DNA of 10,249 nucleotides from PVC group bacterium. GTDB taxonomy: Bacteria; Verrucomicrobiota; Kiritimatiellia; SS1-B-03-39; UBA6053. Position numbers and translations under genes: made by a program. The notes beneath the pieces were generated by a model. It had not been told where the DNA came from. It did no database searches and was given only the letters and a program-made list of their open reading frames with translations. Of the stretch, positions 1 through 5,866 are shown one piece after another (position 1 is the first letter of the stretch; the number at the start of each line of letters is the position of its first letter). Location: NCBI GenBank assembly GCA_003565815.1, contig PXAS01000105.1, forward strand, positions 1 through 10,249, given 5' to 3'.

Positions 1-56
1 TCGGGCACCGTGCAATGGCGGGACATGGTCAGCAGCGAACAACGGGAAGTTTCCCT

Positions 57-86
57 GCAAAATATCGTGGAACTTTTGGCAAAATA
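57..86. repeat. Direct repeat GCAAAATA x2, 22 bp apart, upstream of the acyl-CoA ligase
   Basis: Two exact copies of GCAAAATA lie at 57-64 and 79-86, two helical turns apart, just before the preferred start at 105. They sit in a locally AT-rich stretch that reads poorly as coding sequence. This could be an operator or part of the promoter, but an 8-base repeat in a region this short can also arise by chance. Confidence 0.3.
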
Positions 87-104
87 AGTCCAACCCAGGC
101 GCGA

Positions 105-2060
105 ATGAAAAGCTCTCCCTCCAAACGGATCATCGCCCCGCACCTTGCCGGGCTGTACCGGTTGGCCGCGGAGCGCTATGAATCGCTTCCCGCCTTCGCC
201 ACCCGCAAGAAGACGCGGGAGTGGGAGCCGATTTCCTTCCGGGAGCTGTACGAACGCGGACGGGCGCTTGCGGCGGGCTTGATTGAAATGGGGGTGGAGG
301 CCCGTGAACCGGTGGGGCTGTTCGGCGACAATCGTTTGGAATGGATGATTGCCGATTACGGCATCCAGCTTTGCGGGGCGGTCAATACGCCCAGGGGATC
401 GGATGTTACGGATGACGACCTCATTCACATCATCAATCAAGCCGGCATCCATGTCGCCTTTGTGGAAACGGAGGCGTTGCTCGATCAAATCCATCGATTG
501 CGCGGGGTGCTGCCGGAGTTGCGGGAATTAATCCTCCTGCGTCCGCCGCAAAAGGCGCTTTCGGAAGGGGTTTTGTTGGAGGAGGTGATTCGCCTGGGCG
601 CAGAAAAGCTGGAAGGTGGGGACACTCGGGTCGCGGAACGCATGGAGGGGATCCGGCCGGAGGATCTTTTTGCATTGATTTACACTTCCGGCACCACCGG
701 AAAACCCAAGGGGGTGATGTTGACCCACGCCAATGTCATGTCCCAATTGGAGGCCATTCCTCTGGATTTGTCCTGTGCCGACCGGGTCTTGTCGATCCTG
801 CCCATCTGGCATATTTTCGAACGGACTTTTGAAATTTATGCGATCAGTTCCGGGGCCTGCAATTATTACACCGGCCCGCGCACCCTGGCCGAGGATCTCG
901 AACAAGTGGAACCGACGTTCATGGGCTCGGCCCCCAGGCTGTGGGAGACCCTGCATCACCGCATTCTCGCCGGGGTGCAAAAAGCCCATCCCGTTCGCCG
1001 CGGATTGTTTCGAATCGCCTATTTTTTGGGCCACCACTACCACGAGTCATGGTTTTTCCTGCGGGACCAGGATCTGCAACTGCATCCGTCGCGGAAAGGG
1101 ATCCGTTTGCTCCGCAAGGGCTTGCATGCCATGCGCATGGTTTTGCTTTTGCCGTGGTATGGATTTTTCAATGCGGCCGTGTTGGAAACCGTGCGCCGCC
1201 GGGCGGGCGGATCGCTCAAATACACGATTTCCGGCGGCGGGGCGCTCCCCATGGAAATCGACCGGTTTTTCAATTACATCGGCATTCCGGTTCTGGAAGG
1301 CTATGGGTTGACGGAAACCGCCCCGGTGCTGGCGGTGCGCGCCGAAAAAAGGCCGGTTTGCGGCACCGTGGGGCCCGTGATCCCCGGCACGGAGTTGCGG
1401 GTGGTCGATCCCGACACCGGGAAAACGCTGTATCCCGACCCCACGGATCCGCATGGCGGACGCGCCCGGCGCGGGGAAATCAGGGTCCGGGGGCCCCAGG
1501 TGATGAAAGGGTATTACCGCGAACCCGAACTCACCCGAAAGGTGCTGGACGATGACGGTTGGTTCCACACCGGGGACTTGGGCATGGTAACGTTCAACGA
1601 CGCATTGAAAATTCTGGGGCGCTGCAAATCCACCATCGTGCTTTCCAATGGAGAAAACGTGGAACCGGAACCCATCGAAATGCGCCTGTGCCAAAGCGCC
1701 TACATTGATCAGTGCATGGTGCTGGGGCAGAATCGAAAATTCTTGGCCGCCCTCGTCGTCCCCCGCCTGGAAGCCTTCGGGGCGGACGGGTTCAAGGAGA
1801 AAACTCTCGCCGATCTTGCCGAAAGCGAGCGGGCCAAGACCCTACTTCAAAAGGAAATCCGCATGGCCATGGCGGAGGGGCACTTCAAACGATACGAATA
1901 TGTCCGCGAGTTCCTCATGCTGTCGGAACCCTTTGCCGTGGGTGAAGAACTGACCAATTTGTTCAAGCTCAAGCGTCACGTGATCGAGGCCAAATATGAT
2001 CGGGAGATTTCCGAACTGTTTGCGCCGCGCACCGGAGCCGCGCCGGAGAAAAAATCATGA
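105..2060 (+). CDS. Long-chain fatty acid--CoA ligase (AMP-forming acyl-CoA synthetase)
   Basis: Member of the ANL adenylate-forming superfamily, closest in layout to Faa/FadD15-type ligases. It would activate a fatty or similar organic acid to an acyl-AMP and then a CoA thioester, at the cytoplasmic face of the membrane. In the 651-residue product the phosphate-binding loop YTSGTTGKPKG is at about 193-203, GYGLTET at 399-405, the TGD of GWFHTGD at 489-491, and the hinge segment GRCKSTIVLSNGENVE at 505-520. The C-terminal ELTNLFKLKR (615-624) keeps the catalytic lysine, K621. The length suits the long-chain group. An in-frame ATG at 15 would add 30 residues, but those codons look unlike the rest and similarity to the family begins after residue 105, so I prefer the ATG at 105 (weak AGG five bases upstream). 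The stop overlaps the next start by ATGA, implying co-translation with the transporter. Exact substrate is unknown. Confidence 0.93.
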   Translation: MKSSPSKRIIAPHLAGLYRLAAERYESLPAFATRKKTREWEPISFRELYERGRALAAGLIEMGVEAREPVGLFGDNRLEWMIADYGIQLCGAVNTPRGSDVTDDDLIHIINQAGIHVAFVETEALLDQIHRLRGVLPELRELILLRPPQKALSEGVLLEEVIRLGAEKLEGGDTRVAERMEGIRPEDLFALIYTSGTTGKPKGVMLTHANVMSQLEAIPLDLSCADRVLSILPIWHIFERTFEIYAISSGACNYYTGPRTLAEDLEQVEPTFMGSAPRLWETLHHRILAGVQKAHPVRRGLFRIAYFLGHHYHESWFFLRDQDLQLHPSRKGIRLLRKGLHAMRMVLLLPWYGFFNAAVLETVRRRAGGSLKYTISGGGALPMEIDRFFNYIGIPVLEGYGLTETAPVLAVRAEKRPVCGTVGPVIPGTELRVVDPDTGKTLYPDPTDPHGGRARRGEIRVRGPQVMKGYYREPELTRKVLDDDGWFHTGDLGMVTFNDALKILGRCKSTIVLSNGENVEPEPIEMRLCQSAYIDQCMVLGQNRKFLAALVVPRLEAFGADGFKEKTLADLAESERAKTLLQKEIRMAMAEGHFKRYEYVREFLMLSEPFAVGEELTNLFKLKRHVIEAKYDREISELFAPRTGAAPEKKS

Positions 2061-3130
2061 TCGAAATCGAAGGTCAACTGTTGCACGACGTGGATCAAAT
2101 TTTGCTGGCGGTGATGATTTTGATCATCATGTTTGGCATGGGGGCGAGTTTGACCCTCAACGATTTCAAGACCGTGGTCCGACGTCCGCGCCTGGTTTTC
2201 GTGGGGTTTCTGTCACAATTCGGGTTTATGCCTCTGATCGCCTTCGGACTGGCGCACGCCCTCAATTTGGATCCGGCCAAAGCGATTGCCCTGATTCTGC
2301 TCGGCTGTCTGCCGGGAGGAACCACCTCCAACATGTTCACGTATTTCGCCCGGGGATCGGTGGCCCTGAGCATTGCCATGACCACCGCGTCCACGCTGTT
2401 GGCGCTGGTGATGATGCCGCTCCTGCTGGAGCTGTACACCCCCGGTTTTGCCCGGGAAATCCAAGGGAATCTGGTGGCGGCGGGGGGCGAGGGCGAAGTG
2501 GAATTCGTCATCCCCACCGCCAATATCGTCGTTTCCCTGCTGTTGGTGTTATTGCCGGTGGGCGGGGGCGTCATCCTGCGCCGGTTTTCCCGGGGCTGGG
2601 CCAAGGTGGCGGAGGATACCGCGGGGTTCACGGCCATGATCGTGATTGTGTTTCTGATCGTGACAACTTTTGCCCGTCATTTCAATTTGGTGCGGGCCAC
2701 GCCCTGGCAAGTGTATCTTGCCGCGGTTTCCCTGGGGCTGACCGGTTTTTTCTTTGGATATTGGGTCTCGCGTCTGTTCGGCGCCCAACCCATATACCAG
2801 CGGGCCATCGCCCTGGAGACCGGCATTCAAAACGGGCCCGTGGCTTTTGCCATTATTCTGCTCAGTTTCCCGGAACAGTCGGTGCAAAATCAAATGGTCT
2901 GGCTGGGCATTCTGTACTCGACCTTTGTGGTGATTTCCTCGTCCTACTTTACCCTCTATCTGCGCAAACGGGGGAAATTTGACTGGGAAGTCTATCAAAA
3001 CACACGCATACACCGGCGACTGTTCGGGGCCGCGTATTGTACCCGCTATCCCGAAGGCTTCCTGCCGCCCCGGATTGCCGGGGACCCCGCCCAAGGGGAC
3101 TTGGAGGGGCCCGGGCGGATGCAGAAATAG
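2057..3130 (+). CDS. Bile acid:sodium symporter (BASS/SBF) family transporter
   Basis: A 357-residue inner-membrane protein with roughly nine or ten hydrophobic segments, matching the BASS fold known from the bacterial ASBT homologues, which move organic anions with sodium. Family hallmarks are visible. GCLPGGTTSN (83-92) forms one crossover region. ALETGIQNG (252-260) forms the other, with E254 and Q258 in the positions of the sodium-binding Glu and Gln. The loop after residue 128 (about 130-150, rich in Gly and Glu) is longer than I expect for the family. A polar tail of about 55 residues with many Arg, Gly and Pro follows the last membrane segment. The start ATG shares ATGA with the stop of the acyl-CoA ligase, so the two are very likely one transcript with coupled translation. 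This suggests that the transported acid is the ligase's substrate. Which acid (fatty, steroid-like, keto acid) cannot be told from sequence. Confidence 0.9.
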   Translation: MIEIEGQLLHDVDQILLAVMILIIMFGMGASLTLNDFKTVVRRPRLVFVGFLSQFGFMPLIAFGLAHALNLDPAKAIALILLGCLPGGTTSNMFTYFARGSVALSIAMTTASTLLALVMMPLLLELYTPGFAREIQGNLVAAGGEGEVEFVIPTANIVVSLLLVLLPVGGGVILRRFSRGWAKVAEDTAGFTAMIVIVFLIVTTFARHFNLVRATPWQVYLAAVSLGLTGFFFGYWVSRLFGAQPIYQRAIALETGIQNGPVAFAIILLSFPEQSVQNQMVWLGILYSTFVVISSSYFTLYLRKRGKFDWEVYQNTRIHRRLFGAAYCTRYPEGFLPPRIAGDPAQGDLEGPGRMQK

Positions 3131-3146
3131 CCGTCCGACAGACGGC
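3130..3146. terminator. Small hairpin between convergent genes, possible bidirectional terminator
   Basis: GCCGTC (3130-3135) pairs with GACGGC (3141-3146) around a five-base loop. The stem begins on the last base of the transporter stop codon and lies between two convergent genes. The + strand has no T run after it; the - strand continues with TATTTCTG, which is only weakly T-rich. Position favours a terminator, but the tail is poor. Confidence 0.35.
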
Positions 3147-3163
3147 CAGGCCAAGGGGTGCGT

Positions 3164-3589
3164 CTATTCGGTGTCGTTGCCGTTGACCATGATCAACGAA
3201 ATTTGATCCAGCGCGGCTTGAATATTGCTGAACTCATGCCGCAATTCCTCGATGCGGCCTTTTTGACTGGCCGTGGTCTTTTCCAGGGCGTTCCGTCTTT
3301 CGGTGAGCTTGCTCACTTGGGAAGTGAGTTCATCGATTTGCTTGCGGCTTTCTTCCAGGGCTTCCGCCAAAGCTTCCGTGGGCATGTTCACGGAATCCGG
3401 CGAATCGACTTTCTCATTGGAAACGGTGGGCACGCGTACCAACCCGCCGCAATCGGGACATTCGATGGTTAACCCCATCCCCCGTTTGTCTATGGCCATG
3501 CTCTTGCCGCAATGGGGACATTCGAAAAAAATGTCATCCTCGGTAAACTGGTCGTTTTTTTGTTCCGGGTTTGTTTTTGTATCTGTCAT
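3164..3589 (-). CDS. Small zinc-ribbon protein with C-terminal coiled coil
   Basis: A 141-residue hydrophilic protein with no signal peptide or membrane segment. Two CxxC knuckles, ECPHCGKS (C24, C27) and ECPDCGGL (C44, C47), are 17 residues apart and should bind one zinc ion as a compact ribbon. A short acidic linker follows, and then a heptad-like helix from about 72 to 130, rich in Glu, Leu, Lys and Gln, that should form a coiled coil and so a dimer or larger assembly. The start is supported by AGGAG six bases before the ATG. The gene is convergent with the transporter and divergent from the DUF2062 gene. I do not recognise a named family. Zinc ribbons of this type occur in nucleic-acid-binding and regulatory proteins, but no function can be assigned from the sequence. 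Confidence 0.85.
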   Translation of the reverse strand: MTDTKTNPEQKNDQFTEDDIFFECPHCGKSMAIDKRGMGLTIECPDCGGLVRVPTVSNEKVDSPDSVNMPTEALAEALEESRKQIDELTSQVSKLTERRNALEKTTASQKGRIEELRHEFSNIQAALDQISLIMVNGNDTE

Positions 3590-3622
3590 GAGCCTCTCCT
3601 ATTCTGAGTATTGTTTCATTTA

Positions 3623-3650
3623 ACAACCTACCCAGTCCGGCGGAGGTTGT
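3623..3650. promoter_or_regulatory. Inverted repeat in the divergent intergenic region (zinc-ribbon gene / DUF2062 gene)
   Basis: ACAACCT at 3623-3629 is matched by AGGTTGT at 3644-3650, with 14 bases between the arms; one base further out is mismatched and the next two pair again. It lies in the 148-base region between the divergent starts at 3589 and 3738. It could be an operator, or a hairpin in the leader of the zinc-ribbon gene. No convincing -35/-10 pair was found for either gene. TATGAT at 3725-3730 resembles a -10 box very close to the ATG at 3738. Confidence 0.35.
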
Positions 3651-3737
3651 AAACCCTTTGATGTATTTCAGCGAGTTTTTCCTGAAAAAATCGTAAGATC
3701 TCCCGGACGGGTTCGAATCTTCTATATGATTTCAGCC

Positions 3738-4274
3738 ATGAAGCGCAAACTCGAAGCCGTTGTGGTCCAAGCCTTGCGACAAGGATGGAGCCGCGAGGGC
3801 GTGGCCCGGGCTTCCGCATGGGGCGTTGCCGTGGGCGTGTTTCCCATCTATGGGGTTACCACGGCCGCCTTGGGGGTGATCGGAATTTTGGGCCGATTGA
3901 ACCACGCGGTGATGCAGGCCTTCAACTATCTGGTCTCCCCCCTGAAGTTTATGCTGATCATTCCCTACATCCGATTGGGAGAATTCATCTTTCGGGAGGA
4001 AAATCCTTTTCGCCTGAGCATTCCCGAATTCACGGCCCGGTTCCAAGCGGAACCGATGGAAACGCTGGCCAGGTTTTCCATGACTTTTGTTCACGCCATT
4101 TCCGCCTGGGCGGTAACCTTTCCCCTTTGGATGGTCTGCGTGTATTTTTTGATGAACACCTTGATCCGTTCCGGACAGGCCGTGCGCGAGTCCGCCGAAG
4201 ATCATTCCGCTCATCGTTCCTCCAACTGTTCCCAAGATCTTTCCCATACGATTCCCAAGGAGAATATCGCATGA
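3738..4274 (+). CDS. DUF2062 family membrane protein
   Basis: A 178-residue inner-membrane protein with the DUF2062 layout. A short basic N-terminal helix (KRKLEAVVVQALRQG) is followed by a glycine-rich hydrophobic hairpin containing GVFPIYGVTTAALG, then an NYLVSPLKFMLIIPYIRLGE block and a final pair of hydrophobic helices. Neither this ATG nor the one four codons earlier (3726) has a ribosome binding site. The later one is chosen because homologues start with a similar MKxxLE segment. A TATGAT at 3725-3730 would put transcription start almost on this ATG, so the message may have little or no leader. The last 20 or so codons look unconstrained and contain the ribosome binding site of the next gene, which overlaps by ATGA. 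DUF2062 proteins have no settled function. They are often found near envelope or glycosyltransferase genes, which suggests an envelope role here, by inference only. Confidence 0.87.
   Translation: MKRKLEAVVVQALRQGWSREGVARASAWGVAVGVFPIYGVTTAALGVIGILGRLNHAVMQAFNYLVSPLKFMLIIPYIRLGEFIFREENPFRLSIPEFTARFQAEPMETLARFSMTFVHAISAWAVTFPLWMVCVYFLMNTLIRSGQAVRESAEDHSAHRSSNCSQDLSHTIPKENIA
4257..4262 (+). promoter_or_regulatory. Strong ribosome binding site for the NTF2-like gene
   Basis: AAGGAG lies eight bases before the ATG at 4271, inside the 3' end of the DUF2062 gene. It fixes the start of the downstream gene: the long upstream in-frame extension has no such support and runs through the DUF2062 coding region in another frame. 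Confidence 0.8.
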
Positions 4275-4870
4275 AAATGTTTTTGTTCGGCGCCCTCATG
4301 ATGACGTTGTTTTTTTTGGCGATATTCGTGGGTCTCGACTGGATCGGACGATCCCCGCGTCACGATGCGGCCGGGCCAAACGAACTTTATCTCCAAGCCT
4401 TGTCCACTTCCGCCGAAATCGCGGCCAATCCGCCCGTCGGCGGCGACAGGGAGGCGGAATGGATTCAAAGGGTCCAGGACGCCTTCAGCCCCTTCAGCGT
4501 CGAAAACGTCCGTGCCAATTTCCCGAAAGCCTATGCGGAAGCGTTTTATTTCCGGGATGCGTTCCATGTGTTCACCGAACTGGAACCGATGCTCGCTTAC
4601 ATGGTCAAAACCGCGGAAGCCAGTCCGGGGGTGACCTTTGAATTCGAAGCGCCCGCCCGCCGGGGAGCGGATTTTTATTTGCCCTGGGTCATGGTGTTGC
4701 CGATTCGCGACGGAGACGGCGAACAACGATCCATCGGCATCAGCCACTTGCGCTTCAATGAAGAGGGAAAAGTGATTTTCCACCAGGATTATTGGGATTC
4801 GTCGGATGTTTTGGTGGAACGCGTTCCCGTGGCCAACGGTCTGATCGAAACCGTCCGGCGTCGTTTTTAA
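4271..4870 (+). CDS. Membrane-anchored NTF2-like (SnoaL/LEH-type fold) protein
   Basis: A 199-residue protein with an N-terminal hydrophobic segment (about 3-22) that should anchor it in the inner membrane, then a linker and an NTF2-like alpha+beta domain from about 63 to 195. Typical features of the bacterial nuclear transport factor 2-like group are the YFRDAFHVF block (93-101), GISHLRFNEEGKV (156-168), HQDYWD (171-176) and the closing VPVANGLIETVRRRF. The cone-shaped pocket of this fold serves as an enzyme active site or small-molecule binding site in relatives such as limonene epoxide hydrolase and SnoaL cyclases. I cannot assign a substrate. Proteins with this HQDYWD ending are usually soluble and annotated only as NTF2 family, so the anchor is a notable feature. 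The start is set by AAGGAG eight bases upstream. It is co-transcribed and probably translationally coupled with the DUF2062 gene and ends six bases from the convergent regulator. Confidence 0.85.
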   Translation: MKMFLFGALMMTLFFLAIFVGLDWIGRSPRHDAAGPNELYLQALSTSAEIAANPPVGGDREAEWIQRVQDAFSPFSVENVRANFPKAYAEAFYFRDAFHVFTELEPMLAYMVKTAEASPGVTFEFEAPARRGADFYLPWVMVLPIRDGDGEQRSIGISHLRFNEEGKVIFHQDYWDSSDVLVERVPVANGLIETVRRRF

Positions 4871-4876
4871 CTTCGG

Positions 4877-5770
4877 CTATCCCCCGCTTTTCCGGTACTG
4901 GCTGGGCGTCTGACGGAAGGCTTCGCGGAAACGCCGGGCGAAGTAATTGCTGTCGGAAAAGCCGCAGCCGTATGCGATTTCGGTGATGGACCGGTCGCTG
5001 CGTCTGAGGGCTTTCGCGGCTTGGTGGAGCCTGAGGTGGAGGAGGTGATCGATGGGGGATTTGCCCATGCTCTGTCGAAAAACGCGCTGGAAATGCCGTT
5101 TGGAGAGGTGGGCCTTGGCGGCGAGTTCCTCCAGGCGAATGGGGTCCGCGTAATGGGTTTCGATGTGAGCGATGGCATCACCGATCCGCAAAAGGTCCAG
5201 GGATTCGTTCCCGGGTTGTCGGGAGTAGAGTCGGGAAAGGGAAACGGCAAGTTGCATGAACAGTCCGGTGGCCATGACCCGGTATCCGGGGGGATGGGTG
5301 TGGGTTTCGTGGTGCAGTTGGTCGATCAATTCGCGGATGCGGCTGAGTTGGCGTTCGGAGAGCTGAAGTCGACTGCGGAATTGATGCTGATTCCGGAAGG
5401 CGGGTTCGAGCGCAAAGAGGGCGTGAAAGCCGGGCAGGGCGCGGATGTCCCATTGGTCCATCCCCAGTTCGTCGGGATCGTAGAGGACGTTGGCCAGGGC
5501 GAGGTGATGCATGTCCTGATATTGATGCAGCTGTTGGGGCGAAATCACGAAGACATCCCCGCTTTTGACCGGGAAGGCTTGCCCGTCGATGAGATGGAGG
5601 GCGGTGCCTTTGAGGATAATCACGAGTTCGTTGAAGCCATGGCCGTGCAGGGGGAATTCAGGTTGCGGGTCCCGCAGGTAAACTTGCAGGGGGAGGTGGG
5701 GGTCGTCGAAATAGTCCCGTTTTCGGAGATGGGTCGGGGAAGGGGGGGTGGAAGATTCCTTCATGTCCAT
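4877..5770 (-). CDS. AraC-family transcriptional regulator, RhaS/RhaR-like
   Basis: A 297-residue AraC/XylS regulator. Residues 30-100 form a cupin-like sugar-sensing domain, with the HGHGFNELVIILKGTALH and GDVFVISPQQLHQYQ segments resembling E. coli RhaR and RhaS. Residues 195-294 hold the two helix-turn-helix motifs: IRLEELAAKAHLSKRHFQRVF is the first, and SITEIAYGCGFSDSNYFARRF the second, which is the AraC signature. It diverges from rhaA across 96 bases, so it very probably activates rhaA in response to L-rhamnose and may control itself. No ribosome binding site is seen before either the first ATG (5770) or the one two codons later (5764). Only one regulator is present, whereas E. coli uses a RhaR-RhaS cascade. 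Its 3' end comes within six bases of the convergent NTF2-like gene. The exact inducer is inferred from the neighbour and the sensor-domain resemblance. Confidence 0.9.
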   Translation of the reverse strand: MDMKESSTPPSPTHLRKRDYFDDPHLPLQVYLRDPQPEFPLHGHGFNELVIILKGTALHLIDGQAFPVKSGDVFVISPQQLHQYQDMHHLALANVLYDPDELGMDQWDIRALPGFHALFALEPAFRNQHQFRSRLQLSERQLSRIRELIDQLHHETHTHPPGYRVMATGLFMQLAVSLSRLYSRQPGNESLDLLRIGDAIAHIETHYADPIRLEELAAKAHLSKRHFQRVFRQSMGKSPIDHLLHLRLHQAAKALRRSDRSITEIAYGCGFSDSNYFARRFREAFRQTPSQYRKSGG

Positions 5771-5774
5771 ATCG

Positions 5775-5844
5775 TGCTAAAGTTTGTCGGAATCGTCAAG
5801 GTAATGCGGCGGGATTTCTGCGACAATGCCATCGGATTGCTAAA
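5775..5844. promoter_or_regulatory. Candidate operator region of the divergent regulator/rhaA promoters
   Basis: Three repeat pairs lie in this 96-base intergenic region. (a) AATGC-N5-GATT occurs as a direct repeat at 5803-5816 and 5825-5838, identical at 10 of 14 positions and spaced exactly 22 bp. (b) TTGTCG (5784-5789) and CGACAA (5821-5826) form an inverted pair. (c) TGCTAAA is repeated at 5775-5781 and 5838-5844, 63 bp apart. Direct repeats spaced about two helical turns are how many AraC-family dimers bind, as at araI1-araI2. A TAAAAC at 5841-5846 could be a weak -10 for rhaA, with no good -35, as expected for an activated promoter. Confidence 0.45.
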
Positions 5845-5866
5845 ACCCGAACCGGAGATGAACCCC

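Noticed and set aside
1996..2982. A 328-codon + strand frame overlapping the ligase end and the transporter.
   Set aside because: Arg/Gly/His-rich shadow frame; the overlapping frame has all the BASS family motifs and the ATGA coupling.
3628..3819. A 63-codon - strand frame in the zinc-ribbon/DUF2062 intergenic region.
   Set aside because: It overlaps the start of the DUF2062 gene, has an Arg/Pro-rich product, no ribosome binding site seen and no family likeness.
3785..4270. Upstream extension of the NTF2-like gene to give 361 residues.
   Set aside because: It runs through the DUF2062 gene in another frame. The AAGGAG before the ATG at 4271 and the hydrophobic N-terminus set the real start.
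5021..5866. The rhaA frame stays open for 846 bases upstream, antisense to the AraC-type regulator, suggesting a 700-residue fusion.
   Set aside because: The upstream part has no family resemblance, the opposite strand encodes a clear AraC regulator, and RhaA numbering, motifs and the GGAG site place the start at 5867.
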